Shown: in pieces, positions 24,648-35,461 of the stretch
Position numbering within the stretch: the stretch's first letter is position 1
Layout: every line of letters starts with the position of its first letter
Assembly (NCBI GenBank): GCA_963682175.1
Contig: OY821789.1
Span: 9,936,001 to 10,000,000, forward strand
Length of the DNA: 64,000 bases
Source: Triglochin maritima
Taxonomy: Eukaryota; Streptophyta; Magnoliopsida; Alismatales; Juncaginaceae
Reading direction: 5' to 3'
Notes under the pieces: model-generated
The model's database searches: none
The model's input: the letters and a program-made list of their open reading frames with translations, nothing else
Told to the model about the DNA's origin: nothing
Position numbers and translations under genes: made by a program

Positions 24648-25596
24648 TGTTGGAAAATTGCCTTCAGAACAGCAGCCAGGTAGAGACACGGTCGACCGAA
24701 CTTTGAGCCGTGGTCGACCGTTATCCGAAATTGAGAGGTGTTTCCACAAAGTCCGGTCGACCTTTTGGCAAATGGTCGACCACTAGGCAGGAACAACTTA
24801 AGTGTATGGTCGACAAGTGTTATTATCGGTCGACCGAAATACACCAGAGAGAAAACGATTGCGAGACTCAAGTGTATCGGTCGACCGTGGTCATCTTACC
24901 GGTCGACCGAAATCCTCCAGGAAGAATACTACTACAAGACTCAAGTGAATCGGTCGACCGTGGTCATCTTACCGGTCGACCGAAATCCTCTAAGAAGAAT
25001 ATTACTACAAGACTCATGTATATTAGTCGACCGTTAGCATTGGGACAATCGACCGAATTCACCTAGGAAGTCGCAATATGAAGGAACGGTCGACCGGGCT
25101 TTTGCAACCGGTCGACCGTTACGGACGGAACAGAAATTCCGAGAGGGCAGTTTTGGAATGTTTCTTCCCCTTTTCTCTACCCTAACCTCTCCACTATAAA
25201 TACCTTGTTGCTGGAACCCTAGACCAAGGATTGAAAGCAAAAGAGAAAGAGAGCCACCACTTGCTGGAACTCCTTAGTGTTTTGATTGGGAAATCTTGTT
25301 GTTGAAGAATCATTCTACCACAATCGGTGTGTTGTAATCATCCTCGGCTCCATCCATGTACTTCAATCATTCATAGTGAAGCCTTCGTCCGTCTCCGCCG
25401 TCCGTGGTTTTTCCCATTTTGGGTTTCCACGTAAATCTCGTGTCCACATCTTGTTTGTTTTGTTTTCTTTTGTGTTTGCTATTGTAGTTGTGTTGCTTTT
25501 CTTGAATGTTCGAAAGGTGTTCGTAGAATTGCCAAAGCGTTTATTTTAGGGTTCTCATCACTTCCACATCGAATTGAACCACCTAAGATCCTAACA
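24648..25596 (+). mobile_element. Solo LTR-like element (949 bp) inside PNGase pseudogene
   Basis: It starts TGTTGGAAAATTG and ends AAGATCCTAACA, giving near-inverted ends TGTTGG/CCTAACA as in many plant LTRs. It holds a palindrome array (24689-25118), a TATA box TATAAATA at 25195-25202, a purine-rich leader and no genes. Its flanks are not a 5-bp target duplication (AAAAT left, TTCGT right). Instead a 63-bp stretch of PNGase exon 1 is present on both sides, once interrupted by the family A LTR. This argues for recombination between LTRs at two sites rather than simple insertion. Confidence 0.7.
24689..25118. repeat. CGGTCGACCG array with 75-bp tandem period
   Basis: Palindromes CGGTCGACCG recur here, and between about 24800 and 25040 they sit in a higher-order tandem repeat of period 75 bp. 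Each unit has two palindromes about 20 bp apart (spacer TGGTCATCTTAC) followed by a CTACAAGACTCAAGTG block. The last unit is decayed (TTAGTCGACCG). The array lies upstream of the TATA box at 25195. Confidence 0.88.
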
Positions 25597-27916
25597 TTCG
25601 TCGCTTCGACCGCTTTCAACTGAACTATCCCTCCTTCCCCCGCTACAGATCGACCTCGTCGAGGTCTTCGACCCTTTCGTTTCGGCCGAAGTTCCCACTT
25701 CTGCCCCGAATTGTGTTGTCTCGGTATTGAAAGTCGACCTCGACACCATCCACGCGACCGGAATTTACAACGCTCCGTCAGCCAACTTCCCATGGAACGT
25801 TGTAGCCTTGGATTTCTCCGTCATACGCTACAACGGGTCGAGTAATTCTCTGGTCGATGTCATCGGTGTATGGCTGGACGGAGTGAAGATCCCCTGATCA
25901 AGCACCAGTGCGGTCAACGGGGCCGATGCATCGTGGTCCCTCCAAAAGGACGTGACGTCTTACTCTTCCCTTCTCCGGTGGACTCCACCACCGACTAGCG
26001 AGACCGCCGGTGGTAGGCTTTTGACATTGACAGCCAAAGAGTCAACGGCCACAAGGAAGCTCGTGGTAATTATGAGATTACCCTTTCTTTTAGCTTTTAT
26101 TACGAGAAAAGCCGGGAAAGGGCCGAAGGGCTTCCGACCACCACCACGGAGAAGGTATTAGATTTGTATGCTAGACCGGCCGACCTGGTGATGCCGCTGA
26201 GGAGTGGCCATAGTACCGATTGCGGCGGCGAGTCGTGGTACCACATTTTGGCGCAGTGGGATTTTCTTACCAGCGTTGTGGAGATTCCAGCGAACGCCCA
26301 CCGGGTGGTCCTGGAGCTTTATGTTTTAGCTCACGCCGATGACCGACAGTGGTACGTTGAAAAAGTCTCAACATTATGTCTATGTGTTACGAACAAGGTT
26401 TAGTATGTTAACGACAAATCGTTATATTCTCTTGAACATTGAACTAAAACTTGAGGGAGGCTAGTCGTCTTGAGATCTGTCGGTATGAACTCAAACCATA
26501 TTTAGTTTATTTTGCTTTGAATGTGCAATCATAATACATTATGTTTTACATTTATCAATCATTTTAAAAATAACTATTTTTTACACATAAATTTGTTATG
26601 ATCAAAGTTTCAATAGTAATCATAACGAGTAAATTCATCAAAAGTTTTAATTTATGTATAAATTAATGACCATTTGATCATTTTATACTGATCGAATAGG
26701 TACTCCAACCCTCCAAATTCGTACATAGAAAAAACCCACCGGTCGACTAAGTCTGGTAACGGACCACTCCGTCATCTCTATGCCATTGTCGACAATTTCT
26801 TCTCCGATTCTGTCATTCCCTTCCCAATCGTCTACTCTGACGAAGTCAACCCGCTCTTCTGGTCGCCGGTCGCGCCGCGCGGATCATTCAACTTTCCGTC
26901 TTACAAACTGGAGCTCACCTCTTTCCTCGAAAATTTGATAATGGACGCCAATCCACATAGAATAAGCGTCGGTATACATAGGCAATCCAATTCTGGCTCG
27001 TGTGCGCTAACGTCCAAGTTTGGACGGACTCAAGTCCCCGACCGTCAAGGCCGGACTAGTGACCCATTGGGCCCCGGACTTCTCGTCTTCTTGGTCATCC
27101 CACTGGGGCCATTCGAGCGCCAAATTCGAAGCAGAAAAAGAAGTTTCCTTCTCGGGTTGGGTCTACTCTTCTTTGGGAAACATCACCACTTTGGTCAAGC
27201 AAAATATCAATTTCCAGAGCAAACTAGAGTACAAGGAAAATGGGAGATCCAATAAGGCGAAGACCGAATCGGGGTCGGAGATGGATGTAATAATCAAAGA
27301 GGGCAACTACGAAATAGCGAAGATCATGCGTAAATACATGTTGCCGATCAGAGTGGAGACCAACAAGGTGACCAACATCGACGATACCAGCGAGAGGGTC
27401 ACAACCAACATAACCCACGAATTCTACGAGAAGGTATCGAAGAAAAGCAAAAGATGTAAAGAACAAATCGTATATAGTTGATAAGCAAAGCGGGGGAGGG
27501 TGGATGGAGTTGGACGCCCAAGGTAGTATTGTGACAGGTTCGGCTACCACAAATCAAACATATTATGGTACCGTCGATGGAAGGTGCTATATCAGAACCA
27601 TAGCTGTGAGGGATGGTGTGATCTTGAGTGATTTCAATACCACTGTTTGTGCTCCTCAGAAGTTGGGGTTGACAAGTGTTGTGCGGAGTGGTGGAAATAA
27701 GGAGTAGCACGACGATGACGAAGATGATGAGTAGAATGGTTTGAGTAAGATATTAAGTTTGTTACGTAGTTGATTACTGTGTGGAGTTGAATGCATGTTG
27801 TTTCACTATTAACATAAGTGGTTTTGTTTACTATACGTACTTCTTAGTTTGTTAACGAATTTGGGAATATGATTTCTGTTTGTGGGATGCAGTGCAAAAG
27901 AGTGCATACTCGTCAT

Positions 27917-28140
27917 TCAATAGACGTCAGATGTATTAAAAGCCGACATCTATAGGTATAGACGTCGGACGTCTTCACAATCGATGTCTATTGTTTACTA
28001 TAGACATCGAGTGTAGGAACATGCATTGGCATCTGACGTCTATATCCCTCAGATGTTGACCTATAGACGTCAGATATGTGTTATATCCGACGTCTGTTTC
28101 CCATCCCGTATAGATGTCAGGGTATAGACATCAGGTGAGA
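27917..28140. repeat. ATAGACGTC-rich repeat cluster, CACTA-like
   Basis: About ten direct and inverted copies of ATAGACGTC(A/G)GA and related CCGACGTCTAT or ATAGACATCG motifs occur within about 225 bp. Dense short subterminal repeats like these are characteristic of CACTA transposon ends. No terminal CACTA was identified, so element limits are unknown. Confidence 0.55.
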
Positions 28141-29454
28141 GTGAAATCCGACGAAAGCCCTAGCCGTCTTCCTCCCCATCGACCACTCCGGCCAAAACTC
28201 GACCAAAACCCTAGCCTCCGCAACACCGTCTGTCTTCCTCCACTTCCCCAACCACCGTAGCCTCCTTCGACCACTATCAACACACCCCCTCCTCCTCCGC
28301 GACGATCACCGACCCTCCACATGTAAGAGGCTGTTCATTTTAGTCCATTAAAGGTTTTTGGTTAGTTTTGGTTGGTGTGAGATGGATTTTGGTTGTGTTT
28401 TAGCTTGGTTCGACGACAATTGGGTTGAAGACGAAGGAGGGCACGCATCGTGCTGGTTTTTTGTGAAATTCGTGTATAAACATGTATGAATGTATAATGT
28501 GATTTTTATCAGCTAGTTTTAGTCAATGTTTGTTAAAGTGGTGTAACCAAGTGTGGATTAAGTAATATTTGATGATTAACCATGTGTTGTTTGTCAACAA
28601 GTTTTTTGAAATGCAGCAATACTTCTTTCTGAAATTCAATCCACAAGTTTCTTCTATTTTCTTCAACTTTGAACTCATTAGTACAACTGAAGTGAATTTG
28701 TTGGTAAAATAAACCGAGAAAGTTTTTTTATTTTGTTTTGTTTTTTCTACAAAGAAATCTGAGTTTAAACCAAGAGAAGAGAGCTTCTTGATTAAATTTT
28801 AGGCGTAAAATTATTTAACAGAAATTAATGCAGATCTAAAGTAGTGCTGACGACCAAAGCTCATGTTATTGATTGAATCCCTCACAAATTTATTGTATCT
28901 CCTGCCGCTTTTTGGATAGGTATATTGGTTTTAACTTTAATTATAACATGTTTTTAGAGTTTAATAGCACATTTTCGATTTATTTTATTTAGTTAAATAT
29001 TTATTTATACTTTAGAGATTCTTTTATTTAGTTAAAACTCATCGACCCCCTTAAGCAACATGGACTTTAATAACCTAAAGCAAATGATTAGACAAAATTT
29101 GCTAAGTCATTCATCGTATAGGATTTCCATTCATTGTATTTATTATTTATTTTACGATTTCTGTCGTAGATTGCTGGCGTAAGGTACGTAATCTCTTTCA
29201 CTCATCATTCATTAGAAAGCATGCATTAGTTAGTAGGACTTGCATTGGAACAAGAGTGATGTGAGTGTTTGTTTGGTGTGTTGGTTGTTAGATTAAGGTA
29301 TGAAAAACACTTAGGGGCAATCACGTATATGAGATGAGGTGGGAGATTTCATCACCATTTCTTTGGCCCAAAATCCACTTAATAAAAAAACCTTAATAAA
29401 ATCAATTTAGACATTGTCCCTTAGGATTTCCGAACGCATTAAGGAGAGGAAACC

Positions 29455-29656
29455 GTTTAAGACCGTTATCGCATGAACGTCGTTGCCTATTTAGTCTCCC
29501 TGAGATTTTAGGAACCTCCAGGGTCTTGCTTTCCTATAGAAAAGTGATCCTCGTTGTTTAAGACCATTTCGGCCTGAACGTCGTTGCCCATCTAGTCTCC
29601 CTGAGATTTTAGGAACCTCCGGGTTCTTGATTTCCTACAGACTAGTGGTCCTCGGT
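29455..29656. repeat. 101-bp tandem duplication
   Basis: Two adjacent units starting GTTTAAGACC and containing GTCTCCCTGAGATTTTAGGA, at 29455-29555 and 29556-29656, about 85-90% alike. No coding content was recognised. Confidence 0.85.
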
Positions 29657-30160
29657 GGGACCTCGTAGTTAGACGTCGTCTAGTGCTAAGGACTTATAAT
29701 GGACTTTAGGCTTGCTTTGGCCTTGATTGCTTAGTTAGGTTTCTAACCTTCATTATTCTCACGCTAGATTAAGAATTTCATCTCTTCTCTCCTGAGTCAT
29801 TCTTCTCTCATCTTTATGTCTTTGGATCTTCTCATCTATGAACACATTTTTTTAAATTGAAATTTTATTTATTTCCTTCAATAATAACTATCATTCTTTC
29901 TCATCTGCTCAAATATGATGTTCGGTTGCCTACTACGTCAGCTGAGAGAACAAAATCTAGATAAGAATGTATACACATTTGGTTAGAGGTTAATTACAGT
30001 TTATCCTCGTGAACTATGCTCTGATTTTACTCTATCCCATTGGACTTTAAAAATGTGATAATCACATCTTTTATACTTTCATTTTGTAACACTTTATTAA
30101 TTTCCCTCTTCTCGCCCGAACTTTAACAATTAATTATTTTAATACACATCCCTTGATTTT

Positions 30161-30360
30161 TTTTGATTTTTTGATTTTTTTTTGATTTTTTGATTTTACT
30201 CTATCCCTTTGAACTTTAACAATAAGAAGTGTATGCTTAACACACTTCTTATTATAATTTTTTTTGATTTTTTGATTTTTTTTGATTTTTTGATTTTACT
30301 TTATCCCTTTGAACTTTAACAATAAGAAGTGTATGCTTAACACACTTCTTATTATAATTT
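30161..30360. repeat. 100-bp tandem duplication, each unit with a perfect 12-bp hairpin
   Basis: Units 30161-30260 and 30261-30360 are nearly identical. Each ends in AATAAGAAGTGT, a 9-base loop, then ACACTTCTTATT (arms 30221-30232/30242-30253 and 30321-30332/30342-30353). T-rich TTTTTTGA repeats fill the rest. Confidence 0.9.
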
Positions 30361-31382
30361 TTTGTTAAAGTTTGGATCAAATCATAGGTTTGATTTGATT
30401 GAAACTTAGGTAAGAATGATATCCAATAAGACTCAAATTCGAACCATATTTGACTTTCGGTTAGATCCAAACTTTAACATAAAATTAGGACTATGAGTGT
30501 CTTACGTACACAATGCAAACAATTCTGAAAATAATGACGAATATGTAGAAAATAATGAATTTTTAAAGTTAAGAGAAGGAAAATGTTATAAAACGAAACT
30601 ATAGGTGGGTGACAACTGACAGTTGCATTTTAAAGCTCAAGGGAATAAAAGTGAAATTAGAACATAGTTTGGGTGAAATTGCCCTTGACTTCTGCAACAC
30701 AAGAACCCAATTATTCTACATGATTTTCTTTATACATGAAAATTAATAATCATGGTTGGAGTTTAGACAAAAAACGAAGAGAAAGAAGAAATATATGGTG
30801 TAATAATGGTGAAGGGCATTACTGTCCAAAATTTTAAGGAGAATTAGTATTGGGGTGTAATTTGCCAAAATATTAAAGTTGAATTGTGCAAAATGACTTT
30901 TCAAAGTTCATGGTACAAAGTACCTTGTAGCCAAGTTTGGGGGGGGGGGGGGGGGGCAAAATGCTATTTACCATTTTTATTATAAACAAAAATATAATTT
31001 TTAGTTGAGGTAATTGTGTCATATACTTACACGTTACGTAATAATAAAAGACTTTTGGATGACAAGTTTTAGATTGGGAACTACTATTCGTCGTCCAAAA
31101 ACTACTTAAATTATACATTTAATTACCATTTTACTCTTCACAATTCATTTAATACTCATTTCGTCATGTCTCTTAAACTAAGGATTCTGCCTACGTTTTC
31201 CCCACTTTACCAGTACTAACACAACGAAAATGTCTGACTAATCGTCTAGATCCGGTGAAGTAAGCCCAACAAAAAAAAAAAATTGTGTCGGGGGTCTGCG
31301 TAAGCCGCCCCCATGGTGAGGACGTCCTAGCCATACGCCATTCTTTTTTTTAATGTTGTGTTATTTTAAATTATTTCAGGTT

Positions 31383-33697
31383 CTGTTGCAAGATTTCGGT
31401 GGTGATGGAGTAGATTACAGTGAGCCTTTTGTAAGTACACAAGTATTTCCACAATCGATGACGCGAATAAATGGGTAAAACAAGTGGCCATCGGAGCTGG
31501 GTTTTTTGGGTAATATCATGCTATAAATCACATGCAGATAATCAGATGGATTGTTATCTGAGATGCGATCGCATAAATGAAATGTGTTCTCGGGATATAG
31601 ATATTGCAGTACGGAAGAACACGAAAAGAAAGGGTTGCAGTTGTTGTTTTTTGATAAAGGTGGTCGAGCGACGAGACCATGAAGGATGGGTTGTTGTTTC
31701 TAATAATACTCATCGTCAGCACAACCACATACTTGCAGTTTATCCAGATAGTCACCGACAGATCAACAACTTTAGTCATGGAGTCAAGAAAATTGTTCGT
31801 GATATGACTGAGGCACAAGCGAAACCACGTAACATCTTGTTGGCAGTAAAAGAGAAATTCCTGGAGGATAGTCAAAATCAGAGACACATTTATAACTTTA
31901 GAGAATACATGAGGAGGAAGAAATCTGAAGACATGAATCCTGCGTAGCAGTTTCTGCACCAGGCAGTGTAGTATCAATACTTACATTGGATTATGACGGA
32001 TGAAGAAACTAAAGTCATCACTCACGTATTTTTGGCACATCTGACATGAGTTCAGTTGTTGCGCACATATCCTTTCGTAATCTGCATGGATTCGACGTAT
32101 AAAACGAACAAGTACAAGATGCCTTTGTTCGAGATGGTTGGGGTGATACCAACAAACATAAACTTTCTTGTCGGCTATGCGATTATGAAAGATGAGACAA
32201 AGTCTAGTTACCGACGGGTGTTGGAGAAGTTGCGAGATCTGTTGTTAGATACTGTCAGCCGGACTACAATAATAACGGACCAGGAGTTAGGGCTTATGCG
32301 ACCAGTCAGAGAGGTTTTTCCTGAGTCTGCTTATTACTTTGCACCTGGCATATCAACAAAGACGTATACAACTACGCATACCACGCATTCGGTAAGAACA
32401 AGAAGTTTGTAGAGAGTTTGAAGTGTGGAAAGTGGAGGAAAGTCATGCTTTTGACTTCAGAAACCGAGTACGATAGAGTTGTCCGTAATCTGAAAGATTC
32501 TTTTCATTCTTGACCAGCTATCACGGAGTATCTGGAAGACACGTGGTTAGTGCATAAACAAAAGTTTGTGTTTAATTGGACGAACAAAGTCCTTCATTTC
32601 GGCAATACTACGAATTGTAGGGTCGAAAACGCTCATTTGGCTCTGAAATAGTGGATATCTACATCGACTGCAGCTCTGGACACTCTTTTCAACCGCATCA
32701 ATGCGGCTATTGAAATGCAGTTGACGAATATTTGAAACTTTCTTGAAGAGTCGAGACGTCGAAATTTGACTAACTACAGAAATGCTTTGTATCAATATAT
32801 AAATGGTCGAATTTTGCATCACTGCTTGTCGTTATTGTGTGAGGAGTTCCAGAGAATGCAGGGCTTAAGCAATCAAGTTCAATATAGCTGTGGGTGTGTT
32901 TTTCTGACATCACATGAGATTCCTTGTGCATGTACCATGCACGGTTGTATTGAGTCAGGCGAACGAATTTATTTAGAGCAGACTCATCCATTCTAGAAAA
33001 CACTTGTCATTGGAGAATGAGTCCAGATGCCAGAGTTTGTGGATTAGTCATCACAAGACGTCGAACATTTTTGGAACCTCGTTAATGAGATTTCGGGGAG
33101 CGACCCGGTAGTAATTCGTAGTGCCTATCATATTTCATACGTGCAGTTACACCCCGATCATTCAAAATATGTAGAGCCGGCAAAAAATACTAAGGTACGA
33201 GGCCGACCAAGGGGAAAGTCGACACATCGGGACCCGAGTGCCTTTGAGGCTGAGCGAAGTCGTGGTTGATCTTCTAATAGTCGGAGAAGGGGTCATGGTC
33301 GATCTTGTAGTTCGTCTCGATCGTCCGTAAACATGAGTACAAGATATGGTATGACGATATGTTTGTTGTTATTATTATTACTTTGTTGTTTGTTTTCTTC
33401 AGTAAACATGTTCTTGCAGTTATTATATATAACTTTGCTATTTTTTTCATCTTTTAGTGTCTGGACGGATTGACGTCGATAACTTCCCATATGTTGATAG
33501 ACTGCAAGGAATCATCATACCTTTTCTGGAGAGGTGGAATGATGTACGTGCTGATGGGAACTATGGATTTCGATGTGTTGTCGATGTTTTCCCTGATGGT
33601 CAAGATAATTGGTTTTACGCCCATCGTGTGATTTCTAATGAGATAGGGGCGCTTCCCATTTATGAGCACGTTTATTATGGCGGTGTGGTAGAAGCTC
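31383..33697 (+). pseudogene. MULE transposase with C-terminal OTU domain, broken
   Basis: A MuDR/FAR1-type transposase frame runs through many stops. Visible in order: an N-terminal FAR1-like segment (IDDANKWVKQVAIGAGFF, then a -1 shift at a T run near 31505); CYLRCDRINEMCSRD; the DDE core with VICMDSTYKTNKYKMPL (first Asp), IITDQELGLM (second Asp) and the ENAHLALK signature; then SWIM finger CGCVFLTSHEIPCACTMHG near 32893-32943. After GRPRGKS an intron (33349-33457) leads to a second exon with RADGNYGFRCVVDVFPDG, an OTU-type cysteine-protease motif in which the usual catalytic Cys (D/GNCGFR) is Tyr. Stops at 31945, 31969 and 32047 and a frameshift near 32370 disable it. The LTR at 33698 cuts off the rest of the OTU domain and supplies the stop codon (CTG/TAG). 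Confidence 0.85.
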
Positions 33698-35461
33698 TGT
33701 AGGATTTCGTGTTCCTATGTATGTGTATATTTAAAAAAAATTAATACAATCATACATTATCAATTTCATATTTTCAACAATTTTATGTACATTGTTTTGT
33801 GTTTATTCTAATATCATGCAAACCTGTATATATTAAAATAAACAAACAAGTGAGGATCATACCCAAAGGTTATCTAAAATATTTTTTGAAGATCCAGTGT
33901 TTCGTTGCCCATCAATTCTCCTCCAAGTGTTCACCAAACTTTAAACAAGATTAGAGCGAAATGAGCTAGCCAATTCAATCTCTAAATCAAGCTTAGAATC
34001 AAGCTAATAACCCATTTATGCTCCCGGAGAATTTAATCTCCGAAAGCTTAAAATAATTAAAGAATTTTCGGATGGATTAATATGGTGGTTAGGGAGAGCG
34101 AAAATTTTGCATTTTTTAAAACAAAGAGGGAGAGAAGACCTATTTATAGGGTCTCCCAACACCTACATTATGGTCTCCACTAACCCATGATCTCTTGTTT
34201 TTCTCTCCCTAAAATCAATCACAATTTGACACATAATCATCAACATCCACATTTAACCATAATTGGAATAATTCCAATACATGATTAATACTAATCCCTT
34301 ATTAATTCGGGTAAAACCGTATTAACAATTTTTTTGCCTTTTATCAAATTTTGGATTTATATCCAACAAAATTTGATCTTTGAGGTGTTTAGCAGATTCA
34401 TATATCATGTAATATATTATCTTATGTAATGTTAAATTATTACACCCCATAATATATACATCTTATATGAATATATTTATGATTCTAATTATGTCAATTT
34501 TCGTGACATATTGATTTTATTGATTCACCACATGTGTCCATTTTCACATGAAACCCGACACATCATATGAACTCAAAAATCAAGCTTATTGTTTTCTAGT
34601 TTTGTGGTGTGACCTATAAGAGGAGTTAAGCTAAATTAACAGTAATATTAAACACTCAATATCTCAAACTATAAGAGGTATCTATCTACACATTATAGTT
34701 ACCCAATTAGCATAGATGTCTTGTTCCACTTGAACTAAATACGATCCATTTAGTGATCTAAGTACACCACTTGTGTCTATCCCTTGCCTCATGATATTAA
34801 GAATATATACAAAGTAGAAATGTGCCACCTTTGTATTATATTCATTTCTTGATCTCTTTAAGATAATTATAACTATGTAACTTAACGTAAGTCACATTGT
34901 GCACATTATAATTTTGCTTTATCAAGAGGCATACTAACATCATCACTTAATTAAGAGGGGCAATGATAATCTTTTGACTATCTATATTTTCCAGCAAAAG
35001 TCATGTCCAACCAACTATTGTCTTTATCACTATACTCATTGATAGTTTTTGACAATAATCAAATTAAACACTTCTTATGCGAAAAGATATAAGTCTCATA
35101 TCTTAGGATCCAAGACAGAGTAAAACATTAATGACGCATAACACAATTCCATAATGTTTTACTTGTTAGATTTTTTCCTCTTTTACATACTCGTGTCGTC
35201 AAATATTTGTAGAGCTACAATAATTAATGACCAACACGACAATCTTATCTTGGTAATTAATGTTCCATGTTAATTACCATGGTTGTGAATAACTTTTGAC
35301 TTATGTAAACCATTATCTTTTAGAGCTCTACGGTTAAGGACCAAGAGCCTCTTTCTTAACACTTCCAAAAGACATACAATAATCAAGCAACAAAATGCTT
35401 GCATATTCAATTCATAATAATTGACATATAAAAGTAAAACTTTTAGAACACATTCCTTTCA
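33698..35461 (-). mobile_element. Solo LTR, family B copy 1 (1764 bp), inverted, with 5-bp TSD
   Basis: On + it reads TGTAGGATTTCGTG ... ATTCCTTTCA; on its own strand it starts TGAAAGGAATGTG and ends AATCCTACA. The perfect duplication AGCTC is at 33693-33697 and 35462-35466. It matches copy 2 (53144-55319) along its length in inverted orientation. TATA on the minus strand is at + 34141-34148. It lacks the palindrome array that copy 2 has between CCAAAATTTGA and the ATTAATT-rich block. It lies between the convergent OTU and PMD genes of MULE 1 and truncates both. Confidence 0.92.

Larger units (their letters stand above)
22662..25659. repeat. 63-bp direct repeat of PNGase exon 1 flanking the LTR
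   Basis: The left copy is 22662-22716 continued at 24633-24640 (split by the family A LTR); the right copy is 25597-25659. Both run from TTCGTCGC to GACCTCGT and differ at 3 of 63 positions. The intact paralogue has this segment once. Confidence 0.85.
22602..27707 (+). pseudogene. PNGase A-like amidase pseudogene, LTR-disrupted
   Basis: Non-functional paralogue of the intact gene at 47756. Gene pieces: exon 1a 22602-22716 (MANHSHRLRLLPLL signal peptide), exon 1b 25597-26351, exon 2 26700-27707. Both splice positions (CAGTG/gtacgt and gaatag/GTACTCC) match the intact copy. Damage: two LTRs in exon 1; a 63-bp duplicated segment flanking the younger structure; a TGA at 25895-25897 where the paralogue has Arg; a 1-base loss near 26037; frame breaks near 26970-27010 and 27455. 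The upstream 110 bp also match the intact gene, but its TTATATAG box is changed (CATATGTATC region near 22530), so the promoter was duplicated and then decayed. Conserved remnants include NGSSNS, KDVTSYSSLL, CGGESW and VDGRCY. Confidence 0.92.
27708..31080. other. Intergenic repeat-bearing region, no gene
   Basis: Spacer between the PNGase pseudogene and MULE 1. It contains the ATAGACGTC repeat cluster (27917-28140), a GC-rich CCT-repeat patch (28150-28320) resembling a leader but without a coding frame, a 101-bp tandem duplication (29455), a 100-bp tandem duplication with hairpins (30161) and an 18-base G run at 30939-30956. No gene is supported. Confidence 0.6.

Noticed and set aside
22662..25659. 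A 63-bp target-site duplication made by LTR integration
   Set aside because: LTR integrases make 4-6 bp duplications; the two copies differ at three positions, so recombination or an older duplication is more likely.
31528..31977. 149-residue minus-strand open frame
   Set aside because: Antisense shadow of the MULE transposase N-terminal region.
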